From Corella eumyota (lineage: Eukaryota > Chordata > Ascidiacea > Phlebobranchia > Corellidae), in NCBI GenBank assembly GCA_963082875.1, contig OY720103.1, positions 3,968,001 through 4,032,000 on the forward strand: 64,000 nucleotides of DNA. The letters run 5' to 3'. The notes below the pieces were generated by a model. That model did not search any database, was not told the origin of the DNA, and saw only the letters and a list, made by a program, of their open reading frames with translations. Position 1 is the first letter of the stretch; every line of letters starts with the position of its first letter. The position numbers were made by a program, and so were the translations under genes. This document shows, one piece after another, positions 12,501 through 22,254 of the stretch.

Positions 12501-15500
12501 CATGGGTGCATGACAAGAGACGAATCAGAGAAAATATTGAGAGAATACAAAGGTCCTAATGGATCTTTTCTTGTGAGATATTCAGGCACTTTTGTGGGCA
12601 GCTGCAGCCTGTCTTTCATGTAAGTTATTTTTCGGTTGACTAAAAAGTTAGGAATCATGTGTAGTTTATTGTGCTCTTTTAGGTTTGTAGAAGCAATAAG
12701 ATGTAAGATGTAAGATTTGTAGAAACAACGTGATTTAATGCAATTATAAAATAGTGACAACCTATTATTAGGTATACAAGTTCATACCCTATGATTGGGA
12801 TTTTAATCAATGTAAAATAGTTGCAGCTTTTAAAGTCATATATTAGCAATATTTTTATACTTAAAAATTAATAAAGTTAGTGTCATTGAACACAAAAATG
12901 ATTTTAACTTTAAATAACTTTACCTACTTTTTAAGTTATAAAACTTAAAAAAAAAAAATTAAAATTAGTTAAAAATAAACAGAAAAGGGAAGCCCTGTTT
13001 TTGATGAAGTAGAAAGTACTAGCTTGTATACATTTACTACGCTACTTGGGTACTTTCTACGTCACATAAAAAACTATGGTAACCTGATTTTTTTTATGTT
13101 ATTCATTTTCCAGTATTTTTCAAAAATAAATTGTAAGTACCACAGACATTTTTTTTAAGGTTCTAAAGGCATTTTGTGATTCATTGTCAACCATACTAAT
13201 GTGCTATATATACATCACTTTAAAATTGCAAAACTCTGTAACATAACACTTTAACTAAGGTTTGCTCACAACAATTTACCGACGTACCACAAAAAACATA
13301 TTTTTTATATTGAAGAGCTCTATAAATTGAACCGATATACATATATATATATATTGTCCCATAAGTTTCGTTATTATTTAACAGTTACTTAGAATAAGTG
13401 TAAAATAAAAGAAATTTAGTGCAGACGGGTTTACAAGTTATTTAGAGGACTGTAAGCTACACATGTTTCAAAATATGGTAAATTAAAAAAAAAATTTAAA
13501 ATATTTTTAATTTATTTAGAAATAATAATCGGGTCAACCACTGTAGAATCCACTCGGAACATGGCAACGGCCACGTCTATTATTACCTCATCAACAACTT
13601 GCACTTTGACAGTTTATATAGCCTTATATCACACTACAGACAGTGCCCACTTAAAAATGAAAGAATGGCGTTTGAACTGCAACTAACCGAAGCTGTCCCG
13701 CAACCTAATGCCCACGAGCAAAAAGAGTACGAAATTTTAAACATGTTTTATGTAATTTTGGCTTATTTTTAAACACTTATTAGTAAGGTTTAAATTTTAT
13801 TTTTTAAGTAATATGTATAAATTTTTTTTTTAAGTAATATGTATAAAAAAAAAATTTAAGTAATATGTATAAATTTTAAATTTAACTTATTTTCATTTTA
13901 TACCAGAATTTTTTAATTTTTTCTTTCTAGGTGGTACCATGAAAGAATGACGAGAACTGAAGCAGAAAATATTTTAATTCGGATTCCCAGAGATGGAGCT
14001 TTTCTTGTTCGAAAATGTAGTGACACCAACACAAACGGATCCATGTTCGCCATATCATTCAGGTATGTTGCTAGTCTATAAAAAAAAAACATTTATAACT
14101 TCACATAAACCTGTCAGCAGATTAAGTTTAAATAATTCATATATAATAGAACTTAGTTGACAATTTATATATGTATGTCTAATTTATAGGCCTTTGAAAA
14201 AATAAAACTATTATTTGTGGTGGTAGGGTGAATAAAACAATTAAAATCTAGACCATAAGGCAGGTTGTCGACTAGAGTGGTCAATAATATCAAAATATTT
14301 TAAAGGCAATTTGAGCCTAGGTTGGGGAGGGGCAGTTACACTAAGTTTAGGGTTGTGATAGCCTTAGATTAAATAAATATAAATCTATATATAAGCCCAG
14401 TTTGCTTAGGAAAAATTTTTGTTAAATCTTTTCTAGATCTGAAGGTAAAATTAAGCATTGTCGAATCAAACAAGACGACCGGTTGTTTGTGATCGGCAAC
14501 GCAACATTCGAATCGTTGTGTGACGTGATTTCTTTCTACGAGAAAAACACGTTGTATCGAAAGATGAAGTTAAAGTACCCAGCCACTTCAGAGCAAATAA
14601 GAAATATTTTACAGGTAAAGTTTGGAGGTTTAACTTTGTTTTGATATAATAATACTTGTTTAAGTCTTTTTTTTTAATATTTAGGGTCTTATACAATGTT
14701 GTATTAAAAACTATTGCAGAAATAAAAAATTTAAAGAATAAAAAAAACATTAAAAAATTGTTTTTTTTAAATTACCAGCATTTAAAATTTATTTTACCCT
14801 ACAGCACCCTGATTTTTATTCCCAAGAGGTAGACCCCAGCGAGGGGCCCTCTTACGTCCCCCCCAATTTTATGACAGTGACAGTAAAGGCATTGTATGAT
14901 TACAAAGCAGTAAGAGAGGATGAATTATCTTTCTGCAAACATGCAATTATTTCCAATGTCACTAAACAGGATGGAGGATGGTAAGAAAATCAAAAATATT
15001 TTATTTTAAGTTCCAATTTTAACTCTGTTTTATTTATTTCTTGTAAATTTTATATATTTATTTATCCTTGATGTGGAAAGGTCGACTTCACCACCTAAAC
15101 ATTCAGTAACATTAGTAAATTCGACCCACTCTTGAGTTGATTTCAGTAGTTTGAGATATTATTGGTCATATTTGCTGCAGATTGTGTTTTAAGTCCTAAA
15201 AGGTTCATATTGTTTAAAATGCCTTTGTTTTGGCTGATGCAGTGCATGGAATCAGTAAGGATCAAACCCAGGACTTCATGTACTATGTATAAAAGTAAAG
15301 TATTCTAACCATTACATTATGCTGCAGGCTTTCTATATTTTATACTTTTTAACCTCTTTAAAAACTATAACAATTATTACCTATTATTGTATTTTATGTA
15401 AATTTTTTTTTTACTTGAATCCAGGTGGCGTGGGGATTACGGGGGCAAAAAGAATCTTTATTTACCAAGTAATTATGTGGAAGAATTTGATCCGGCTAAT

Positions 15501-18500
15501 AACAAAGAAGATACCGTAAGTTTATTAAAATTTAAAACCTATTTGTATTAAGTCAACCACAACACCAAATTTTTAATTTATTTACAGAAAGTTTTTGCTA
15601 ACAACCTACTTGGTGAGATGCAGAAAGGAATCATCGATTTAACAAACTGCACGATCGGTTTGTAATTTTTTTTTAAAGATTCACAGTTACTAAAATTGCA
15701 TAAAAATCTAAATATATTATTTCGGGTATAAATAAGTGATGTGCCTATCGCCGTTTTTTTTTGTGGAAATCGTCTCGTAATTGTATTTATTAGTTTCAAT
15801 CAGATCTGGATCGCGATTTGATCACTTGCCCCCTCCCCCCAAAAAAACGTTAACTTTATCTTCATTAAATTACCATAAAAATGACCGTTATTGTTAAAAA
15901 CTTCCTCTAACTTAATTACACCTATAGAAAATTGTATAGTTTATGCTTATTAACTAAAATCATATAGTTTATGCATATTTTTATTTTTATTATTAATTGG
16001 GTGTTTGCAAAATACCTTTAAAAATTCGCATTTTATGACACTTATTTTAATCGCCACATCACCCAATTCTGCCTACACCTAAACAGAAATGTCAAAATTT
16101 AATTTTTTTTAACAGAGTTATTGCCGCATGGGTCTGGAGGGCATCAAAGCAATTCATTCAGAATACGAAAACCGAACGGAGAGTCATTACACTTAGCAAC
16201 AGAGGGCAAGGATGATATGGTGGACTGGCTCACAAGTCTTAAACAGGCCATTGACAAACAGGACAACCAGGTAGATATAGCCAAGCCTTAATAACTTTTT
16301 AGAGGATTTTTAGCAAATTTTTCTGGTAGTATTATTTGTACAAGTTCTCAGTTAGTCTAGTAGTTTGGTTTTGGTTCTGGCTTTATATTACGAGCCAAAA
16401 GGTTTCAGGTTTAAGCCTTATCAATTTCAGATTTTTATCTTTTAACTTGGCATTAACAGATAGCTCAAACACATTGCAACACCTTTTTCAAATAAATAAA
16501 AGATAATTACTTTATGAAAGAAATAAAACAAAACATTCTTAATGGATAATTTTATGTATATTTTTCTAGGCAAAAAAATGGAAAGATATTGAAAGATTAA
16601 AGAAAATTGCCGTCGAACTTTCTGACTTGGTTGTGTACTGCAGACCTGTCCAATTCAGAGAAGACAACACAAGTAAATACAAAAATAAAATATATATTCT
16701 AAAAAATTATAGGTTAACAATGCAAGTGTTACTAAATTATGTAGATATTTATGTAAAATAAACCTATGCCGTTTGGCATTATTTTTTATTTTTTTAAATA
16801 ACCTCCTAAAGCAATACTGTCCTTTTGTCAATTCATGTAATGGAGCTTAGTGGGCAATAAATATGTTTAATTAATAGGCTTTTAAATAAGAAGTACCCAG
16901 CCTCATTGGTGAAATTAGATAGAAAAGTAGGTAGTAAAAGGGTATTTACTAGCATGTCTAATTTGATTACTTTGTTTTGTAGGGGGGCATTGTTTTGAAA
17001 TGTCATCTTTTCCCGAATCAAAAGCTGAAAGGTTTGCTTGTAGGGATAAAGCTAGTTTCTTTTTGCAATACAACACCAGGCAATTTTCAAGAATCTATCC
17101 AAAGGTAACTGCTTTATTTTTCACAAACTTAAAACAAAAATCATAAAAAATTAAAGACGCTATTGGAAAATTAATTCTGATTTCGCCTGTCTAAAAAAAA
17201 AATTAACTCTTTAAGTATTATATTTAATTATGAGAAACTTTTTACAGGGCTCTAGAGTAGAGTCTTCAAACTACAACCCAATTCCTTTTTGGAATTGTGG
17301 CTCTCAACTTGTTGCTATCAACTTTCAAACTGGTGGTAAGGGTTAACCTTTTAAATATTACAATAAATTAATTATATTATACTGGTAGCATGGTGTATTT
17401 GTTAGAACACTTTTACGCTGCATGAATTCGAGAAATTGATCGCCACAGCTTTCATGCTGTAGTGCTTGAGTAAGGCACCATAAATGGTTAAACTCCTGTT
17501 GAGCCAGCACTTAATCAGCAGATGAATTATCATGCAATTATATTGTATAATATCCCAAACTGACAAGGGCAACTCGAGACTGGGCCGGGGTAACAGTTGT
17601 TTCTCTATGTTTAGGTCGTAAAGTCGACCTTCTCACGTCAAGAAAAATATATATAAAAACATACAAAACGCTTAAAATTCATGCTATAATAAATTAACAA
17701 AAACGAAAACAAAAACGTATATGACCAAGTATATGTAATTAATCACTTTTTAGTACCACTATAAATTCCTCAAAAACCGACAATAAAGACTGTGTATAAG
17801 TAGTTAAGTAGTAAAACTTTTGTTTGATTAATTAAATTTATGACCCGGTCTTAGATCGCGCAATGCAGTTAAATGAGGCAAGGTTTGAGATGTACAATAG
17901 ATGTGGTTTTGTGTTAAAACCGGGATGTCAACGGGATAATATGTACCATCCTTACAATAAGAACGCACTGCCAGGTGTTGAACCAATCATAATGAATATA
18001 CAGGTGCTTAAACACTGCTTTTTTTGACCATTTATAAATAATGCCTAACTATATAAATTTAACAGATATGCATTTGGGGCTATTATAAAATTAAGAACAC
18101 TAGTCAATAGCCTGCCCTATGGCCGACATTTTAATTGTCATAATATGGTCACAACACTTAACTAAAATTTACCTGTGATAATTTACTCACGCACCACAAA
18201 TGGCAGTTGTACTTATGTTGTAGGCCCTTAAAAATTGGACATACGTATATATATATAAATTGTCTACTAAGCTCTATCATATATAAATTACAACTTGTAT
18301 ATTTTAAATAAGTCTTTTTTTTTAGATAATTGCTGCAAGACACTTACCAAAGTCCGGCAGAGGTCTAACTTGTCCATTTGTTGAAGTTGAAATTATCGGA
18401 TGTGAATTTGATGATGGAAAAGTTAAAACTCCAAAAAAAGGTAAAAAATATAGTTTAATATTTTTTTATATATGTATCTTTATATGATGTGGGAAGGTCG

Positions 18501-20289
18501 ACTTCGTGACCTAAACATAGAGTAACATCAGTTACCCCGACCCAGTCTTAAGTTACCTAAGATATTATTAATTAAAATTGTTCGATAATTAAGCTGCTGA
18601 TTGTGCTGGCTCAGCAGGAGTTCATACGTATATAGTGGTTTACTCAAGGGAGCTACAGCATAAAAGCAGTAGGGATCGAACCCACGACCTTCATGTAGGG
18701 TAGCAAGTGTTCTGACTACTACACCATGCTGGCAGTTAATAAATTCAAACTGCTTTATCTATATATTTGTTCTCTTTGTTTAAATAAGAATTTTTTATGT
18801 CAGATGACAATGGGTTTAACCCTGTATGGGAAAACAGTAGCAACCGTAACACCGACAGTTCGTTTGACTTTGACATCAACTGCCCAGACACAGCATTTAT
18901 CAAGTTTACCGTCTACGATCAAGACATGTTTGGCGATCCTAATTTTCTTGCCTTAGCTACTTTCCCTGTTACATGTGTAAAAACAGGTAGGTAGCCTAAC
19001 CAGAAATTATATTGTCATTTTAGCGATTAATAACTCTTTAAAATGTGTTTACTTTTTTTAGGATTAAGATCTGTGCCTTTAAAAAACATCTACAGCGAAG
19101 ATATACCGCTTTCAAGTTTGCTGGTTCACTTAGATATCAGAAATGCAAAGGTATTTATTGTTAACCATAGATTACTATGACAAACTTGTTTGTTTAACTG
19201 AAGTGAAAGGAGTTTTATAAGCGTACCGACTGGTGCCATGAAATAGCTCGTAATTTAAAAACTTAATAAATTTAGGGTGATTTTAATAAACTAAATGTGT
19301 GATATAATATATAAGTCTTGGTTATTTAAAAATGGTACCCTGGCGAATAAAAGAAAAATTGTAAATCAAAAAAAAAAATTTTTTAAAATGCACATCTAAT
19401 ATTTAAACTTAAATGTGTTTTTTTTTTTGGAAGGACGAAGATGCAGGACTCTATGATTCCATCCAGATGCTGAGAGACCAAACCAAAGATCTGCAAAGTA
19501 AGATAAGCATGATGGACCTCAACCAAACTGAGTCAGCGAGGTATCATCAGCAGTTAACCGAAACTCAGATTGCGCTTTTCATGCAAAATGAACAGAGAAG
19601 AGAAAGGTAATAGAATAAATTTTGAACTTTAAAAAAAAAATTTACTGAATTGAACTTTGTTTTTAAAAAGCCCTACAGGTTTGTGGTGAGATATATATGT
19701 GTATATTTTATGTAAGTTTTTTGCTTATTTAAATGTCATTGGGTCTTTAGTTTAATATGTCAACCGGCAGCGTGGTGTAGTGGTGAGAACACTTGCTACA
19801 CCACACATGAGGTCGTGGGTTCAATCCCCACTGCTCTCATGCTGTAGTGCCCTTGAGTAAGGCGCTATAAACGGTATAAACTCCTGCTGAGCCAGCACTT
19901 AATCAGCAGCATAATTTTTGAGCAATTATAATCTATATAATATCCCAAACTGCCACAGGCAACTCGAGACTGGGTCGGAGTAACTAATGTTACTCTATGT
20001 TTAAGTCGCGCATTCGACTTTCCCACATCGAGGATAAAGATATACAAAAAAAAATGTCCATGAATATGTATGTCAAATTAAAAGACCCTTAAGTTATAAA
20101 AACTAACATTTGTATTCTGCAGATAAATTATCACAGACCGATATTAGTTAGAATTGCAACCATATTATAGCAATAAAAAGGCAGCCTGTAAAAAAATTGT
20201 TATAGATTCAATTGACTAGTTTTACAATGTAAAATTTATTTTTAAGGAATATTCAAAGAATGAAGCAAAATCGAGGGGCAAACGGATAA
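3591..20289 (+). CDS. PLCG1: Phospholipase C-gamma, tandem copy A (1296 aa, 35 coding exons)
   Basis: It cleaves PIP2 to IP3 and diacylglycerol after recruitment to phosphotyrosine. Coding exons: 3591-3752, 3910-3967, 4313-4462, 5162-5255, 5499-5540, 5955-5987, 6278-6362, 6453-6580, 6709-6760, 7393-7494, 7608-7726, 8151-8236, 9891-10011, 10177-10262, 10809-10891, 11314-11374, 11488-11555, 12035-12160, 12459-12619, 13520-13726, 13931-14062, 14437-14614, 14805-14980, 15425-15515, 15588-15657, 16116-16270, 16570-16672, 16983-17104, 17248-17335, 17855-18003, 18326-18440, 18804-18986, 19062-19150, 19434-19606, 20247-20289. Order: PH (about 30-150), EF hands, X half (SSSHNTYLTGDQ, catalytic His340, Glu370, Asp372, YHG His385), nSH2 from 565 (GSFLVR), cSH2 from about 675 (GAFLVR), SH3 (about 805-860, GGWWRGDYGG), Y half ([23 protein letters not shown]), C2 (about 1075-1220). 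The last 70 residues are a charged, probably coiled tail unlike that of vertebrate PLCG1. A Tyr in SYVPPN corresponds to the PLCG1 activation Tyr in FYVEAN. Orthology to PLCG1 versus PLCG2 cannot be assigned; the symbol marks the family. Confidence 0.96.
5955..5987 (+). other. Putative 33-nt cassette microexon of PLC-gamma A
   Basis: A TTTGCAAAG acceptor and an AAG/GTAAGAG donor bound 33 bases that join in frame with both neighbouring exons. They add eleven residues rich in Arg, Ser and Asp ([10 protein letters not shown] core) between the PH domain and the EF hands. Skipping it leaves the frame intact. Copy B has no counterpart. RRRSNS resembles a basophilic kinase site; that function is inference. 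Confidence 0.6.
8320..9205. repeat. 45-bp dimeric minisatellite in PLC-gamma A intron
   Basis: The core is an alternation of two related monomers of about 22-23 bases, TTGATGAATGGTTAAAACAA and TTTAATAATTGGTTAAAACG, giving a 45-bp higher-order unit. The middle (about 8490-9085) is nearly perfect; both ends decay into single degenerate monomers. It lies in the 1.65-kb intron between the exons carrying catalytic Glu370 and Asp372. Confidence 0.92.
10375..10649 (-). mobile_element. tRNA-derived SINE (family 1), minus orientation
   Basis: In reverse it has the family-1 order: a tRNA-like head with the B box GGTTCAATTCCC, a middle with GAGTAAGGCGCTATAAAC, and a tail ending CCACATCGAGGATAA then A-rich DNA. 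This copy is moderately diverged. The family resembles the tRNA-derived SINEs described from Ciona; that identity is from memory and unchecked. Confidence 0.88.
10959..11250 (+). mobile_element. tRNA-derived SINE (family 1), near full length
   Basis: The head TTGGTGTAGTGGTAAGAACA carries a Pol III A box and GGTTCAATCCCC a B box, followed by the full body and an A-rich end. It is inverted relative to the copy at 10375-10649, with one PLC-gamma A exon (10809-10891) between them. Confidence 0.93.
11668..11950. repeat. ATTGGTTATT-type degenerate minisatellite
   Basis: Imperfect repeats built from ATTGGTTATTAGTAA and ATTGGTTGAAATAATGG recur about every 60-70 bases, in the intron before the exon at 12035. 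The core ATTGGTT is shared with the larger array at 8320-9205. Confidence 0.75.
12390..12452 (-). mobile_element. SINE head remnant
   Basis: The reverse strand shows a B-box-like GGGTTCGATCATAGC preceded by CATAAGGTCTT, which fits a decayed family-1 head (usually ATGAGGTC before the B box). It sits a few bases before the splice acceptor at 12459. Confidence 0.4.
13180..13380 (+). repeat. Dispersed repeat family 3, diverged copy
   Basis: It shares the order ACACTTTAACTAA, CAACAATTTACCGACGTACC, ACAAAAAACAT and a terminal run of ATATATAT with the better copy at 18065-18265. No coding capacity is seen. Confidence 0.4.
14160..14330 (-). repeat. Dispersed repeat family 3, reverse copy
   Basis: Read in reverse it runs GACAACCTGCCTTATGG, then TTTTAATTGT, CACCACAAATAATAG and AGGCCTATAAATTAG. 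This is the same order as the copies at 18065-18265 and 30125-30310. Confidence 0.5.
15058..15328 (-). mobile_element. tRNA-derived SINE (family 1), old copy
   Basis: Recognisable by TTTATCCTTGATGTGGAAAG at the tail, CCCACTCTTGAGTTG in the middle and a decayed tRNA-like head (ATCAAACCCAGGACTTCATG on the plus strand). It contains several indels and lies in a PLC-gamma A intron. Confidence 0.75.
16325..16490 (+). mobile_element. Second tRNA-like SINE family, copy 1
   Basis: An A-box-like TAGTAGTTTGG and AAAGGTTTCAGGTTTAAGCC, then a shared tail with ACAGATAGCTCAAACACATT. Copies at 26762-26905 (reverse) and 30305-30450 keep the same order, defining a family distinct from family 1. Confidence 0.6.
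17381..17659 (+). mobile_element. tRNA-derived SINE (family 1), diverged
   Basis: Full order is present: damaged head (TGGTGTATTTGTTAGAACAC), ATGCTGTAGTGCTTGAGTAA, GAGCCAGCACTTAATCAGCA, CTCGAGACTGGG and the TCACGTCAAG end. It is in a PLC-gamma A intron. Confidence 0.88.
18065..18265 (+). repeat. Dispersed repeat family 3, best copy
   Basis: Motifs in order: CACTAGTCAATAGCCTGCCC, TATGGCCGACATTTTAATTG, TGATAATTTACTCACGCACC, ACAAATGGCAGTTGTACTTA, TTGTAGGCCCTTAAAAATTG, ending in ATATATATA. At least three other copies sit in PLC-gamma introns. No tRNA-like head is seen; it could be a short non-autonomous DNA transposon, but no terminal repeats were confirmed. Confidence 0.55.
18468..18734 (-). 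mobile_element. tRNA-derived SINE (family 1), minus orientation
   Basis: The tail (TATGATGTGGGAAGGTCG on the plus strand), middle and head (ACACCATGCTGGCAG at the right end) are all present. It lies just upstream of the C2-domain exon at 18804 and is inverted relative to the copy at 19763-20054. Confidence 0.9.
19763..20054 (+). mobile_element. tRNA-derived SINE (family 1), well preserved
   Basis: One of the closest copies to the consensus: CCGGCAGCGTGGTGTAGTGG head, GGTTCAATCCCC B box, GAGTAAGGCGCTATAAACGG, GAGCCAGCACTTAATCAGCA, CTCGAGACTGGGTCGGAGTA, CCACATCGAGGATAAAG, then A-rich. It is in the last intron of PLC-gamma A. Confidence 0.95.
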
Positions 20290-22254
20290 TTTCTCATCAA
20301 GTGCTATAACCTTCCAGTGTAAAATTCTTCAAGATTTTCCTTCTACTAACTTGCCTGTCATCAGGCCTTTATCTTTCCCTGAACACTGTCAGATGGTGAC
20401 TAATATCTGTATCTGGTATTGCTGTATCACATCAAACCACTGTACTGAACATTTCTCATGAGACAGGTGGAATGTTGAATTGATCAAAAAAGGTAACAAC
20501 TTTTTGTGCTATTTTTAAAGTTCTTGCTCGATCAACATAGTGTTTCAAGCTTATATTGGACAAAAAATTGTAAATATATTAACAAATTCATCCTAATGAA
20601 ATTTCTTTAAAATGGTTTTAACAAATCACAAAAATTCACAAATTTTGTTATTTTTTTACTCGTTTAATTATTTTTCCATACTTCATTTGGTGCTGAACAA
20701 AAAACGCAACGATAACAGTTCGTTTTAAATTAAAACTGAATGTAGTAAATCATATCGCAATTGATAGAATAGGTTAAAAGGGAAAAGAATGTAAAATCGT
20801 AATTTTATCATTTTTTATCGAAAAAAAATTCGTTAAGAAAATTTTACCAAAATCTAACTCGTTTAAAATATTTAACACTGTTCTATTAAATGCACTCTTA
20901 CTATTATAACAAAACGGGCATAAATTATGTTTTTAATTTTGTAGGATATTCAAATTATTATTTTCTTTAAAATTCTTGCCTTTTATAAACTAGTAGTAAA
21001 ATGTAATTTTCGAACACCGTTGATATAAAAGCACTCCGCATGCCAAAAACATTTTCCTAAACCATTTTTACCTTAATCACTTTTTTTCACAAACTATTTT
21101 TTAAAGTTTGATTCAGTTTAAAATTTTTGATATATGTACTATTTATCAAAACTGTATTTAATCAAGAATTTGACATTTTTTTAATGTTTTTTTAAGTCTA
21201 ATATAACTCTAATGTGCAGTATGAAAAAAAGACTAGCTATGCCTTATCGGCGTTAAAACCTTTTCGTCTCTAAAATTTTTATAAAATTAGCAATCAAATT
21301 AAGTTGTGCAATAAGTATCTACATTCAAAAAATTCTCGCTAACTAAAAATTCATTTTCTTGTTCTAAAAAATTAAAACTTGCTTTTTTTTCTTTTAAAAC
21401 CCCTTAGTCAACAAGAGTTAAATTTCAAGTGTATTTTTACAATTTTTTTCCATTTTTCATTATTTTTGTTTGTACCCTCGTTTAATATTAGCACTATAAA
21501 ATATAAGTGGGTAAATCTGCAAATTTTGTTTCATTTTTTTAATTCAAAAAAATTTTCAATATTTTTTCCTGCCGCTATCTTAGTTAAAGAAAGGTTAACA
21601 CAGTGTTTTTAAAAATAGAAAAGTGCAATATTTTTAGCCGGTGATGCGATTTTAAATTTAGATTTTCAGGTATATTTTAAGCCAAAGCTTTGGTACATTG
21701 TGTTTGATGTTTGAAAAGTAAACATAGTACGTTGTTTGCCATTCACAGACTAAGTAAGCAATAGGCAGAGCACAAAATTCCTTTATTTCAATCAACCATA
21801 ATGTATTATGCTTCACTTGTTTAAGAGCATACATAAAGTTTACAACTTGATTCACTTTAAATGGGTTTCAGAATACTGTGTTTTGTTTATAAGCCTATTG
21901 AGAGAAATAGATTGTGTTAATGCTATTGTGTAGTTAAGAGTTTCTATAATGTCAATAGTGCGTAGTAAAACAGGAAATAGCAAGATAAGCTTAGGCTGTA
22001 GAAGATTTAGTTCCGTATACTGGGTAGTTAACCCTAGAATTGGCATTAGGCTTTTTCATTGCTCAGTAAAAACAAGCTTAGGGTATAAAAATAGGTATTT
22101 AATAAAATAATTCCATAAAGTAGTTGAAAAAAAAATTTTTTAATAGGTTACACTACAGGAAAGGATACAACAGTTAGCTTCTACTGAAAAAAATAAAATA
22201 AAAACTCTAAATTTGAATTTTTTTAGTCTGTGTTGTTACAAAACAGTAAGCGAG
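20290..22254. other. Intergenic DNA between PLC-gamma A and B
   Basis: It holds the 3' untranslated region of copy A and the upstream region of copy B. It is AT-rich with T-runs, no family-1 SINE and no plausible coding exon. Possible polyadenylation signals are ATTAAA near 20738 and 21371 and AATAAA near 22101; none can be chosen by eye. The last 40 bases contain GAATTTTTTTAG ending at 22225, a good 3' splice site 29 bases before the copy B start codon. Confidence 0.5.

Noticed and set aside
20290-22254. Operon linking PLC-gamma A and B
   Set aside because: A gap of about 2 kb is much larger than the near-zero spacing typical of tunicate operons, so independent transcription is more likely.
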